Positions 10,315 through 21,739 of a stretch of DNA of 64,000 nt are shown here, one piece after another. Numbering within the stretch: position 1 is the stretch's first letter; every line of letters starts with the position of its first letter. The notes beneath the pieces are model-generated. The model searched no databases. It was not told the origin of the DNA and saw nothing but the letters and a program-made list of their open reading frames with translations. This stretch comes from Rutstroemia sp. NJR-2017a BVV2 (taxonomy: Eukaryota; Ascomycota; Leotiomycetes; Helotiales; Rutstroemiaceae). The DNA lies in NCBI GenBank assembly GCA_002946415.1, contig NJPS01000002.1, forward strand, positions 186,001 to 250,000, written 5' to 3'. Position numbers and translations under genes: made by a program.

Positions 10315-11961
10315 CTATGTAGAAGTAACTAAAGTAGGGTCTATTATACGATCTGGGCAGGTCCTTTTATTATGCCCGGGTTGTTTACATATTCCACATC
10401 GTGATTGAGTTGACGATGCCGCCTGAGATTCTCCCCCCTCCATGGCTATATTGCCTTCAATCTGAGCAGTAACCTCTTGCTGGGTTAAAATCTCATTAGT
10501 TTCTTCTGTAGTAATAACCTCATTCCGTTTTAAATAGATTTTGGGAGCTCTACGACGCTTGCTTAGATTATGATTTGCCTTGCGTAGTTGTTGATTATCA
10601 GCCCGCAAAATGGCCATCTCATGGGCTAATCTCTCAGTACCCTTAGCCAGAGCTTCAATTGCCCGAAAAAGAGGTGTAGGAGAACTACTTTGATGCCGGG
10701 CAATTCTATTTCGAACAAGATCAGTCTGAGAAAGAGCTTCTTTGGGGTTGTGGGGAGTATGCGAGCTCCAAGGGGAGGATGATCCAGTAGTAGGCAATGG
10801 AGTTCGAAGATGGATATCCATTCTTGAGATAACTTCTTGGGGATCGAATGGTACTAATCCAGCACCGCGGAACCCAGCTCGAGCATTTGAAGATGTGATT
10901 GCTTGTCTGAAAGCCTCTTTAAACCCAACTAAGAAGTCTGTTTTGCCAATATGGGTAATATTGGATTTAATAAAGCTGGTAACTTGATCACCATATGCCT
11001 TCTTCAAAGGCTGAAATAGACCAATATCTGCTGGCTGAGTCAAATGGGAAGAATGCGGAGGTAGGCAGAGCACTTTAATCTTATGCTCAGTGCAGTATTC
11101 TTGAAAAGCGACCGAGTTATGACTCTCATGCCCATCTAGGACCAGTAGTCGCCATAAGCCCTTCGTTCGAGCGATAGTATGCTTCTCGAAGTGTTTAATC
11201 CAATCTAAACCCGTCTCGTTGTTCGTCCATCCATTCTCTGTAGGTTTAATTGGCCAACCTTCAGGCCAATCAGTAGTTGTTGTCCACTGAGCCTGAGCCA
11301 TCACCCCCTTAAGTAGTACGAAAGGGGGGATTACTTCTCCTTCTGCACTAATCGCAATAATTGCTGTCGCCCATTCCCGATTGCCTGGCTGAATACTCTT
11401 CGCTCTTCCTAATCGTTCTGCATTTGTAACTACCATATGCGAAGTGATTATGCCCATCATAAATCCCGTCTCATCGAAGTTCCATATATCCGATTCGAGT
11501 ATTCCATATTCTTGACATACATCCTTAAATAATGTAAACCACTTCGAAAGAAGCTCCGGATCTTCGCAGAGAGCCCTTTGGATATCATAGACTCGAGTAA
11601 AGCGGACTTTGAATTCAGGACGTCGATTTATAAATCGTTGTACCCAGTGCTTGCCAACATGTCGAGTACCCTTATTATCAAGGATATGATTCGCCATATC
11701 TTCGACAGCACTAAGGCAGGGCGGATATCCTCTTGAATCTAGATCAAGAACATATTGAACTATTATCTCCTCTTCTAATACAGTCAACCGGCGGAATCGT
11801 AGTGCTGTTGTAGCGACAGGTTGCCTTCCAGCCATTCTCCCGGCAAGTGTATCCTTATTCACATTGTACATCTTAGCAGCTTTCCGATTGCTTAATCCGG
11901 GTGTCGAATTAATCGCCTGAATCGCAAGATTCAATCGAGCTTCTTTACTGAGTTCAGGCAT
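10315..11961 (-). CDS. pogo/Fot1 family transposase (DDE superfamily)
   Basis: A single-exon 548-aa transposase of usual length for Fot1-like elements; it cuts and pastes the surrounding element in the nucleus. The N-terminus has a psq/CENP-B type helix-turn-helix (LSNRKAAKMYNVNKDTL, residues about 23-40). The second DNA-binding half includes GKHWVQRFINRRPEF (about 103-117). The catalytic DDE_1 core follows: IWNFDETGF (first Asp near 162), LLVLDGHESHNS (second near 272) and HLTQPADIGLFQPLKKAYG (third near 310), the DDD pattern of pogo elements. The C-terminus has a CCHC zinc knuckle (CGICKQPGHNKRTC), common in fungal elements. The start ATG at 11961 lies about 40 bp inside the right TIR. All catalytic residues are present and no break is visible, so it is probably active. 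Confidence 0.95.
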   Translation of the reverse strand: MPELSKEARLNLAIQAINSTPGLSNRKAAKMYNVNKDTLAGRMAGRQPVATTALRFRRLTVLEEEIIVQYVLDLDSRGYPPCLSAVEDMANHILDNKGTRHVGKHWVQRFINRRPEFKVRFTRVYDIQRALCEDPELLSKWFTLFKDVCQEYGILESDIWNFDETGFMMGIITSHMVVTNAERLGRAKSIQPGNREWATAIIAISAEGEVIPPFVLLKGVMAQAQWTTTTDWPEGWPIKPTENGWTNNETGLDWIKHFEKHTIARTKGLWRLLVLDGHESHNSVAFQEYCTEHKIKVLCLPPHSSHLTQPADIGLFQPLKKAYGDQVTSFIKSNITHIGKTDFLVGFKEAFRQAITSSNARAGFRGAGLVPFDPQEVISRMDIHLRTPLPTTGSSSPWSSHTPHNPKEALSQTDLVRNRIARHQSSSPTPLFRAIEALAKGTERLAHEMAILRADNQQLRKANHNLSKRRRAPKIYLKRNEVITTEETNEILTQQEVTAQIEGNIAMEGGESQAASSTQSRCGICKQPGHNKRTCPDRIIDPTLVTST

Positions 11962-12001
11962 ATTGGGTTGTTGTTTTATTGATGGATTAAGTTGAGTTGT
12001 A

Positions 12002-12059
12002 GAATATGGGTAAAAAGTGGCTAATCTGATGGGGTGGATAACTTAGTGGGGTTTCACGT
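12002..12059. repeat. Right terminal inverted repeat of the pogo/Fot element
   Basis: 58 bp, perfect inverted match to 10209-10266. Followed by the TA duplication. Confidence 0.95.
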
Positions 12060-12061
12060 TA

Positions 12062-13082
12062 GCAAAACCCAAAAAGAAAACCCATCTCTCACACCACGTT
12101 TTAAACCTGTCACGTCCCGGGAGCTCAAAGTCAAGCTTTATTAGCGTTCCGCGTTCGATTGTCTGTGCGCGTGTATCAAAGTCGATATTCCATTGCGATC
12201 CGCCCTCGAACCGTGAAACTTGTGGTGATTTACCTCTCTTGCTTCCAAAGTTTTATGGGGCGTTGCTTGGTTGTGAAGGAGTTTTGGATTTTGCTTCGAA
12301 GTCGTTGATGACGATGTGCATATAAGGTTGTGACACGTGATTTGACAGACGTTTCTATGTTTGTTTCGTGTTGGTGAGGTTTCCGTCTGCTTGTGTTTCT
12401 CTGCTATTCTTTCCTTTTTCTCCTTCCCGTGTGACATATTATGAATATGAGACAGTTTTCGTAGATGACAGAGTTTGGACATGCTGCTCACGCAACTACA
12501 GTTTCTTTCTTTTCACTTGACGTGACTTCCAATAATAGCTCGATTGAATGCTCAAAATTGCAAGAGATTCTTTCACACAGACCTACAGTAGACTTTGGAA
12601 TCGGCTTAAGCCTCGTGAAACCCCTTGCAGTAGTCTACTTGCTACTAGCCGCTCTTTCCACGCATCTGGTGAAATGGAAAGTAAGCGCTGGATGGAAAGC
12701 AAATTCCTGCCTAAGATGTAAGGTTAAGGTTACTTAATCCGAAGATGCGACCCCAGATTTCTGTTTAGTTTCCCCCTCCAACGACAATAACAAATCATAG
12801 CTTGATCGAGCGTACTTCTACATTCCGAATTTCCTATGCCAGATATGACTTCCATGATACCTGCGGGAGGGGAGCGGTTGGTAAGTCTTCTGCGCTTACA
12901 GTTGGCGGTGCATAACGATGCATGGATAATAGGTGCGATTGCCGTGAGGCTGCTCAGCTGAGTGCGCCAGCCACAACCCGACATCTTTCCAAATCTTCAC
13001 TCAAGTTCGCATCTATGCTAACTCGATCGCTCAACAACTACTAAGAATCTCCTCTCTTTCGGTCCTCAAAACTAGTCGAATA
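12062..13082. other. Intergenic, no gene recognised
   Basis: Lies between the transposon and the NLR gene. The missing first exon of the interrupted Clr5 gene was looked for on the minus strand and not found. The right end carries the NLR promoter. Confidence 0.45.
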
Positions 13083-16000
13083 ATGCGTCTGCTACATTAT
13101 AATAATGATGGCGAATTCAGCCTGACCGAGTTCTTCGAGAGCGATATACCCAAATATGCTATACTTTCGCATAGATGGGGAGCGGAGGAGGTCACTTTCA
13201 TGGATCTGATAGATGGTATAAGCAAGAGCAAAGCTGGCTATAGTAAGATACAGTTTTGTGGTGAACAAGCTAAGCGGAACGGCTTGCAATACTTTTGGGT
13301 GGACACCTGCTGTATCGACAAATCGAACAGCACTGAGCTTGCAGAGGCTATCAACTCTATGTTTCGCTGGTACCAGGATTCCACTAAGTGTTACGTTTAC
13401 CTGCCAGATGTTTCGCGATCTTGCTCCAATTCGGCCGACGGGTCTAACGAGCACTGGGAATCGGCATTTGGCAAAAGTGAATGGTTCACACGAGGCTGGA
13501 CTCTGCAAGAGCTTATTGCTCCGGCATCAGTGGACTTCTTCTCAATAGAGGGGGAGCTGTTAGGCAATAAGGCCTCCTTAGAACGACATATCTGCGAGAT
13601 AACAGGAATTCCAATCAAGGCACTTCGAGGAAGTCCGCTTTCGGATTTCAGCGTCGCTGAGCGAATGTCGTGGGCAGCAAATCGTGTGACTTATCGCCAA
13701 GAAGATATGGCATACTCGCTACTTGGTATTTTCGACGTTAATATGCCGCTTATCTACAGTGAGGGAAAGGATAAAGCGCTGCAACGACTGCGAGAAGAGA
13801 TTGACAAGGCTTCAAAAGGTAAGTTCTTCTCTTTTACTATTACTTCTCATCAAGATTGAACGTACACCTAGATATTGGGAGCCTGCTGACTTCATCAGGG
13901 TTTAAGCGCGAGGACTTCTCAGTCGTCTTCAGTCTCTCTAATGTTCCTGATATCCAGCACTTCGTTGCAAGGAAAACAGAGCTCGTAGAGATACACAAGG
14001 CACTTAGTGGCGACGGCTCCCGCCGAACAGTTGTTCTTCATGGTCTCGGCGGAATCGGCAAGACGCAACTTAGTATTGCATATGCGAAGCGGCACAAGGA
14101 TAGCTACTCGGCAATATTCTGGTTGAATATCAAGGACGAAGATTCTCTGAAACAGAGCTTTGTTAAGGTAGCCAAGCAGATATCGAGAGAACACCTATTA
14201 GCTTTCCAGCTTAGCAACTTAGATACGAAAGAAAACCTCGACGAAATAGTAGATGCTGTCAAGACATGGCTGAGTCTGCCGTATAACACGCGATGGCTAA
14301 TGATTTACGACAATTACGATAACCCCAAATTACCAGGAAACACAGATCCGACGACGGTGGATATCCAAAAATTCCTCCCAGAAGCCTATCACGGGTCGAT
14401 TATTATCACAACGCGGTCGTCACAAGTCAGAAATGGTTATAATATTCATATCCGTCAGCTCAGCGATATCCAGGATAGTCTTGAAATTTTGGCAAATGTT
14501 TCTAGACGGGAAGGATTGAGAAGTGGTAAGAACGCTCTACATTTCTATGATGTCAATCTAATTTTAATACTAGATCCGGATGCTATTATGCTTGCTAGAG
14601 AGCTGGATGGACTACCACTTGTACTCGCTACTGCTGGAGCATATCTTGATCAAGTAGCGATAAGTCTTTCAGAATATTTACGTCTGTACAAGCAGTCGTG
14701 GGTACAACTCCAAGAATCGAGTCCGGAACTGGAATCGTACGAAGACCGAACATTCTACACTACATGGCAGATATCATTCGATCACATCAAACAGCAAAAT
14801 AACCTCTCAGCTAAGCTTCTTTGCTTCTGGGCGTATTTCGATAGCCAGGATCTCTGGTTAGAGCTTCTTCAGCACAGCGACTCGGACGACCCAGACTGGG
14901 TACGAGAACTGACGAAAGATGAAGTAAGCTTCCATCAAGCGGTACGGGTATTGAGTAACCATGGGCTAGTGGAGATTAATACCTCTTCGCAAGATTTGAT
15001 CGAGTCACGAGGGTATAGTATTCATGGGTGTGTTCACTCGTGGACAATTCACGTTCTTAACCAAGCGTGGGATCACAGATTGGCTAGGCTAGCTATGAAG
15101 TTCATTGTCTCACATGTCCCGGAAAGGGAGAGTTTTCGGCCGTGGCTAACACAACGACGGCTTCTCCAGCATGCAATGAGGTGTTCGTACATGGTTTTAA
15201 ACAGCTTGATTGGGGACGATGACGTCGTATGGGAATGTTATCGCTTAGGGTACCTCTACAGGGAGCAGGGCAAGCTAGTCGAGGCTGAACAAATGTACCA
15301 GCGGGCGCTGCAAAGCTACGAGAAGGAATTGGGTCCAGAGCATAGGTCGACACTCGATACAGTCAACAACCTAGGAGTCCTCTACGCCGGCCAGGGCAAG
15401 CTAGTCGAGGCTGAGCAAATGTACCAGCGGGCGTTGCAAGGCAAGGAGAAGGAATTGGGTCCAGAGCATAGGTCGACACTCGATACAGTCAACAACCTAG
15501 GGGTCCTCTACAGGGAGCAGGGCAAGCAAGTCGAGGCTGAGCAAATGTACCAGCGGGCGCTACAAGGCAAGGAGAAGGAATTGGGTCCAGAGCATAGGTC
15601 GACACTCGATACAGTCAACAACCTAGGGGTCCTCTACGCCGGCCAGGGCAAGCTAGTCGAGGCTGAGCAAATGTACCAGCGGGTGCTGCAAGGCTACGAG
15701 AAGGAATTGGGTCCAGAGCATGGGTCGGCACTCGATACAGTCAACAACCTAGGGGTCCTCTACAGGAAGCAGGGCAAGCTAGTCGAGGCTGAGCAAATGT
15801 ACCAGCGGGCGTTGCAAAGCTACGAGAAGGAATTGGGTCCAGAGCATAGGTCGACACTCGATACAGTCATCAACCTAGGGGTCCTCTACAGGAAGCAGGG
15901 CAAGCTGGTCGAGGCTGAACAAATGTATCAGCGGGCGTTGCAAAGCTACGAGAAGGAATTGGGTCCAGAGCATATGTCGACGCTTGATATAGTCAACAAC

Positions 16001-17170
16001 CTGGGAAACCTCTACTCCTCTCAAGGCAAGCTGGTCGAGGCCGAGCAGATGTATCAGCGAGCGCTGCAAGGCAAGGAGAAGGTATGGGGTCCAGAGCATA
16101 CGTCGACGCTTGATACAGTCAACAACCTGGGAAACCTCTACTACTCTCAAGGCAAGCTGGTCGAGGCCGAGCAGATATATCAGCGAGCGCTGCAAGGCAA
16201 GGAGAAGGTATGGGGTCCAGAGCATACATCGACGCTTGATACGGTCAACAACCTGGGAAACCTCTACTCCTCTCAAGGCAAGCTGGTCGAGGCCGAGCAG
16301 ATGTATCAGCGAGCGCTGCAAGGCAAGGAGAAGGTATGGGGTCCAGAGCACATGTCGACGCTTGATATAGTCAACAACCTGGGAAACCTCTACTCCTCTC
16401 AAGGCAAGCTGGTCGAGGCCGAGCAGATGTATCAGCGAGCGCTGCAAGGCAAGGAGAAGGTATGGGGTCCAGAGCACACGTCGACGCTTGTTATAGTCAA
16501 CAACCTGGGAAACCTCTACTACTCTCAAGGCAAGCTGGTCGAGGCCGAGCAGATGTATCAGCGAGTACTGCAAGGCAAGGAGAAGGTATGGGGTCTAGAG
16601 CATATGTCGACGCTTGACACGGTCAACAACCTAGGGGTCCTCTACGCCGATCAGGGCAAGCTGGTCAAGGCCGAGCAGATATATCAGCGAGCACTGCAAG
16701 GCTACGAGAAGGAATTGGGTCCAGAGCATAGGTTGACACTCAAGATAGTCAATAACCTGGGGATCCTCTACAGGGAGCAGGGCAAGCTAGTCGAGGCTGA
16801 GCAGATGTCCCAGCGGGCGCTGCAAGGCTACGAGAAGGCGCTCGGTCCAGATAATATTGCCACTTACATCCCAGCGCTAAACACGATCTGGAACTTAGGT
16901 ACTCTCTTCGAAGATCAAGGTGATATAGCGAAGGCCAGGACTATGTATTCAAAGGCGTTGCTTGGTTATGAACAGGTCCTCGGATCTGAACATCCTAAGT
17001 CTCAGCTTACACGTCAAAAACTTTGTGCTTTAGATGCTGTCATGGAGAATAGGGCCGTATCAGAAGTTGAAGAGCCTGTGGATGACCTACAAGGAGAACT
17101 ACCGCATCTTAAAAAGCCTCTCGTTACATCAAAACGCTACAAGCTGCTTCGAAAGCTTGGCCTAAGGTAA
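13083..17170 (+). CDS. NLR: HET - NB-ARC-type NTPase - TPR repeats
   Basis: Three exons (13083-13818, 13899-14525, 14574-17170) sum to 1,320 codons (1,319 aa). The HET domain covers residues 1 to about 185: YAILSHRWG, FWVDTCCIDK, WFTRGWTLQEL. The NTPase follows with a P-loop GLGGIGKTQ (about 292-300), RWLMIYDNYDNP as Walker B, IIITTRSSQ, and ELDGLPLVLATAGAYL. From about residue 679 there are 13-14 TPR units of 42 aa. Fungal HET-NLRs trigger heterokaryon-incompatibility cell death or other immune-like responses. The repeats are the ligand-sensing part and HET is the effector; this is family knowledge, not shown here. The second intron (48 nt) is a multiple of three and could be misread as coding. 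Removing it restores the conserved SDPDAIMLA motif. The TPR DNA is almost identical between units, so unit number may vary between strains. Confidence 0.92.
15247..16850 (+). repeat. 126-bp tandem TPR repeat array in the NLR gene
   Basis: About 12 nearly identical 126-bp units plus a degenerate 13th-14th at the 3' end. Each encodes a 42-aa TPR with the core QGKLVEAEQMYQRALQ. Two flavours occur in blocks. Units 1-6 read EKELGPEHRSTLDTVNNLGVL with YREQ, YAGQ or YRKQ starts. Units 7-11 read EKVWGPEHTSTLDTVNNLGNL with YSSQ or YYSQ starts. Unit 12 reverts to the first flavour. Most differences cluster at the first residues of the unit (15-16 positions before the core) and at the residue after PEH. 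Confidence 0.95.
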
Positions 17171-19676
17171 AGTCCTCGACCTGTGGCTCTGCAGCTAATA
17201 TTTCATGTTTGATAGTTCTTCATACATTTATTTCTAAAAAGATTCCTGTGATTTAACTTACCTCTAAATGTATATATTTCGACATTGTGGAGGACGGATC
17301 TAAGGTTTGATAAGGTAGATACTATTTGTTCGTTAGCTCCATACGAGAGTGAGTCCATGCCTAGATTAGATTGGATTAGATTGATTTAGGAGATCAGTTC
17401 TAGGTATTGAATTATGAGCGAGATCTCGAGCTGGTTCCTCTAAATATTTATATGGCAGAAAAGCTGCATGGAAATGCAAAATCTTCGAGGCGTTGTTGGC
17501 TCGTGATTCAAGTACGACAGCATTCCCATCCGTCGTACGGTATTTCGCTTCTTGCGGCATCCCTGACCAAGAGTGGTAGGTGAAAATGGAAAAAATGAAT
17601 GGAAAAGATAAAGAAGGTTTCTCTAGCAAAGAGAGGATCTGAGAAAGTACTTGGGCGCAATTTACCACCACTTCCCTCTTCCCCTTTATCATCACCACTC
17701 CGTTTCCGGCCAGGAATAAACATATTCTTCTTTCCTAATGCTCTTCCACCACCTCATCAACAGCAAGCAAGCAACACAAAGCGGCCATTTATCCGAATAT
17801 TTCCATTGATCTCATATCTGCATCTAAACACAATGCTTGACCGACCCTCATCTTAGAAGAAGAAAAATACATTTGTATGTACATGAATAGACGATCCTCT
17901 CAAATAACACACACACACACATCGAAAGAAAACTCCCTTTACAAACCTTCCTTCTTCACCTATCCAGCTCCCCCCACCCAAACCAAACTGAATCTCACAA
18001 CACCCATTTAGCCCCAATCCGCAGGAAAATGCCCTAAAAACAACCCCCACCCCAGCTCATCCCCAACCACTCCACCTACCCCCTAACCACCCCCGACCAA
18101 ACAGTCCAATGCATCGCCATCCCGCAGTCGCGCACTGCCGGCCGCTGCAAACTGCGCTGCACGGTTGTTGGATCGAATCTCTGTTGGCGGCATCGGGAGA
18201 GGTCTATGAAGGGAAGAGGAAAAGGAAAAGTAAAAGGAAAGGGAAGGGGAAAAGAAACAGGAGCGCGCGTGGAAAAGCATAGTCGGAGTCGGGAGGAATC
18301 GAGAGGGGAGGAAAAAGGGCGGGAGGAAGAAGGAAGTGTAGAGGAGGTGATGGAGATAGAAGAGAGAGCTATATCGCCCGCAAAAAGTACAAAGACAATA
18401 ACGAAGACGATATCAACACCTATTTCCTCCGATAATCACAAGAAAGAGTCGACCGCTCAACCACCAAACTCCAGTACATCGCCCGCTCTATCATCACCTC
18501 CTTCCCCTCCCCCTCCTAACCCATCATCTCCCCCTCTATCATTATCCCCTCTATTTCCCCCTTCACCTCCCCCTCTCAACCCATCATCTCCCCCTCCCTC
18601 ATCCCCCCTATCACCAACCCCCCGCCCCACGCAAGCAGAACAGAAAATCCGTAACCTGGAAAGACGAAAAGGGATCAGGGATTATTTCTCTCGCGACGAC
18701 TGTGAGTGCGAGGGTTGAGGGAGGAAAAGGGAAGGGGAACAAGGACTAAGAGAGAAAAAGGGAAGGGGAAGATGAAAAAAGAACAAGCGAAGACCAAAAG
18801 GGGGCAACGTAGAAGAACCCTATCTATATGCCGCCACGATCGAAGATAGCAGATCATATAACCCAACCACCCCAGCTTGTGATTCTCCTCACAAGGACTT
18901 CAGACAATCTACGGCAAGCTCCAGTTCTCACTTCGAAGAGTTGACACTACAAACATCATCATCATCGATCTCTGAAATGATTTCCATTCCGATTATATTA
19001 AACTTTAAACACCAAAAGCTGATAGTATCTAAAGTATTAAGATAATGAGTATATATACACTATATAACCTTACTTTTTCTCCTCTCCTCCTCCTCTTCTT
19101 CTTTCGTTCTCTTTCCTTCTCTCCTCTATATCCCCGTCACAAGAACCACCCACTTCTCCAACCAAAATCATCAATCACAAGACACATCCCCCCCCACCCG
19201 ACCAACCCAACCCATGCTATCCCAAACACACAAAACAAACACAAAGAGGGTATGAACACCCATCTGCATCTCCATCTCCATCCCAAGATCAAAAATCCCC
19301 ATATATAACATAACAGAACGACCGAATGCAACGCCTCGCCAACCAAACCAAATAATATAATCCCAGGTGACATAACATGGCATGCATTGCCGCGCACCCA
19401 AAAAGAATGATGAACATGCGTTTCTTTCGTGCTTATCCCCCACCCCAGTCCTATCCAATCCTATCCAATCCTATCCAGTCCTGTTCCGAATAACATAATA
19501 CCAAGGACAACTTTTGGGAGAGCCTCCATCCAGTGTATCTGTCCATCCATATATACCTTCGTGAAAAAAAATCTTACACAATCCCCATTCCATCTTCCAC
19601 CTCTTCTTGAACCATCTATCGAACTCTTCGTCCAACGAATGCATATTATCTTCTCTTCGACTTCCCTCATCCTCAT
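17171..19676. other. Long intergenic stretch with low-complexity sequence
   Basis: 2.5 kb without a recognised gene. About 18190-18780 is strongly purine/pyrimidine strand-biased. Its plus-strand frame from 18206 to 18718 reads as Lys/Arg/Glu-rich then Pro/Ser-rich, which is what such base composition yields by chance, so it is not called as a gene. Pyrimidine-rich tracts recur around 19080-19120. Short direct repeats of TCCTATCCAA occur at about 19450-19480. Confidence 0.5.
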
Positions 19677-21739
19677 TTAATTCCAACCCCCGGGAATCAC
19701 AACCTTGTTGAAAGAATCCTGTTCCTCAATCTTCGGTCTCTCAACCTCCTTTTCCACCTCATCCCGCTCATTAACCTTCTCACCCTCTTCAACCTTCTCC
19801 TCATGCACCTCCTTCTCCAAATCCAATCCCGGAATCTGCGCCGGCTTCCCCATCTCCTCATCCTTCATCACAATCGGCGGCTGTTCCAAACTCTTCCTCT
19901 CCAAACTATTTCTCTCCACCCCATGTAAATCCACCTCCTCGAACCCCTCCTTCACTGGACTCGCGCTCTTGTTGCTGAACTGCGATAGCGATAATGTAGA
20001 ATGTTTGCTATTCCTCAACGAATTCCTCGGCGGTAGAGGAGGCGGTGGACCTCTCTTGGGGATATTAACAACACCACCTTTAGCCTTGATCGTCTGCGGT
20101 GTGATAACCGTAGCTTGAGCCGAAGCCGCCTCGAAAACGACTGGTTCCTCCTCCTCGAAGTCGACTTCGTCATCGTCGGAAATCTCATCGATCGAGTTGC
20201 GGCGATGATCTTCATCGAGATCGGCATCGGTATGCGGAGGACTTCCATTCATCGTCGTGCCGTCGAATTCCTGGCTATGATTTAAACTCTGATATGGCCC
20301 TAGGTCGATTTTCGTATAATCCACTTCGGGCTCCAACATCACATCATTCTCATCCTCTTCTATTATCCTCTTGTCCGCATCGCTATAACTAGGGCTTGTA
20401 CTCGGCGACGTGGTGCGCAGGGAGAATGAATCGTCAGTCTGCGTGCCCATTTCTGTCGTTTGTGTGCCGCGATCCATACTCGTTCTTGTTCGATTCGACA
20501 TGTAGCTTTCTCTATTACTCCTCGATGCCTGTGTATCGAGACTTCGTCTGCTGAATCGATTGTAGATGGGACTCGAAGCAGCCGGATGATATTCGAATTG
20601 TGTGCTGGGTGGTCGCGAGTGAGTTCCTGCTTCACGGATTTCCAATCCCGCATTCTCCAAGGCCAAAACTCCGAATGGATCGGGGTCGTCTGGTTCGGGG
20701 ATGCCAAACGTCGGTGCGACTGTCGTAGGAGATTGTAAATCGACGTCACTGGGTGACTGCTCGTTTGCCAGTAGCTCCAACATCATCTTATCCACATCAT
20801 TTCTTCCTTCTGCAGCTTTAACCGTCTCCATGAGCAACTTAATCTCATAAGGTGGATGTCGTACTTTGCCGGCCAAAATATCGGTAACGCTGATCCTTTG
20901 TCCATAAAATCGCTCATTTTCGTCGGTTCTTTCAATTATGACGGTCCCGTCCACTTGCACGCCAGCATAGAAGCCACGCGATTTGAGGTATGTAAATACC
21001 GGCCGGTTGACCTGCTTCCATTTTCCATCATTTTCCAAAACCCCTCCTATGCCCACCGGACCCGCGACAGCACTTATTTCTCCTCCTATGGTCGCTCGCA
21101 CTTTTGTGAATGAGTCCAGGGCTTTGCGATTGTTGATGACGACAACACAATCGTATATATCCACGCCCACCAGAAAACCCAGACCTGCGGTATGTAATAA
21201 TATTCCGGACGGCGGCGACCAAGTTCCGTCTTCTTTTCTCGCGATCAGCACTCCGGAACCGCCGGCGCCCGACACCCATAGACCTGTTCGCATGGTGGTG
21301 AATATTGCCAAACCCACGGCATCCTCTATGACTTTCTGCGGTATCTTCTTAACAACTCTCTGTTTCGCCGTCGGTCCATCTTGTGTCGACGATCTTTCCT
21401 CTTCGGCGTAAAATCCATCCTCTGCGATGTCGTCATGTCAGCGGGAGAGCTTGATTTTATGATAGCACTGCGTAGACTTACTGCAAAATGTTTTAAGAAT
21501 TCGAGCAGCTTTGTCGCATTCCTTGTCGAGGGTTGTCTAGCGATTTGGTCAGATTTCGTGTTGTTGAGTGAGTGGGAAAGAAGTCTTACCGGCCAGAAAG
21601 CCTCGGAACCAATCTTGTTTGTCAAACGATTGACTGGAGCACCCAATTTATCTGCCCATGCCCAAGTCTTGTCGAAACCCTTTTTACTAGTAGTCTTCGT
21701 CCTATCCCACGAAGGGAGCCATGAGACTGCCCTTTGCAT
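19677..21739 (-). CDS. SYLF/Ysc84-domain protein with acidic disordered tail
   Basis: Exons 21739-21590, 21536-21482 and 21421-19677 sum to 650 codons (649 aa). The N-terminal ~270 residues carry the SYLF (Ysc84/SH3YL1) lipid-binding domain. Visible blocks are LDKECDKAARILKTFC, IPQKVIEDAVGLAIFTTMRTGLW, SGAGGSGVLIARKEDGTWSPPS, GVDIYDCVVVINNRKALDSF, and IGGEISAVAGPVG. In this family the domain binds phosphoinositides and actin and works in endocytosis at cortical actin patches. The remaining ~380 residues are Ser/Glu/Pro-rich and probably disordered. They include a proline run (GPPPPLPPRNS) that could be an SH3 ligand; yeast Ysc84 instead ends in an SH3 domain, which is not seen here. Both introns (53 and 60 nt) have GT-AG borders and matching phase. 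Confidence 0.9.

Larger units (their letters stand above)
10209..12059 (-). mobile_element. Intact pogo/Fot1-type DNA transposon
   Basis: A 1,851-bp element bounded by perfect 58-bp inverted repeats starting ACGTGAAACCCCACTAAGTT (10209-10266 and 12002-12059). It is flanked on both sides by TA (10207-10208, 12060-12061), the standard Tc1/mariner-pogo target duplication. One open transposase gene fills the interior. Identical TIRs, an intact transposase frame and clean TA duplication indicate a recent insertion with no obvious decay. Confidence 0.95.

Noticed and set aside
12141..12491. 116-aa minus-strand frame next to the transposon, considered as the lost first exon of the Clr5 gene
   Set aside because: No resemblance to the Clr5 N-terminal half in any frame and no donor in matching phase.
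15875..16573. Long minus-strand frame opposite the NLR repeats
   Set aside because: Shadow frame created by the stop-free 126-bp repeat on the opposite strand.
18206..18718. 170-aa plus-strand frame, Lys/Arg/Glu-rich then Pro/Ser-rich
   Set aside because: The composition follows directly from the purine/pyrimidine-biased DNA. No domain, no homolog recognised, no flanking exon.
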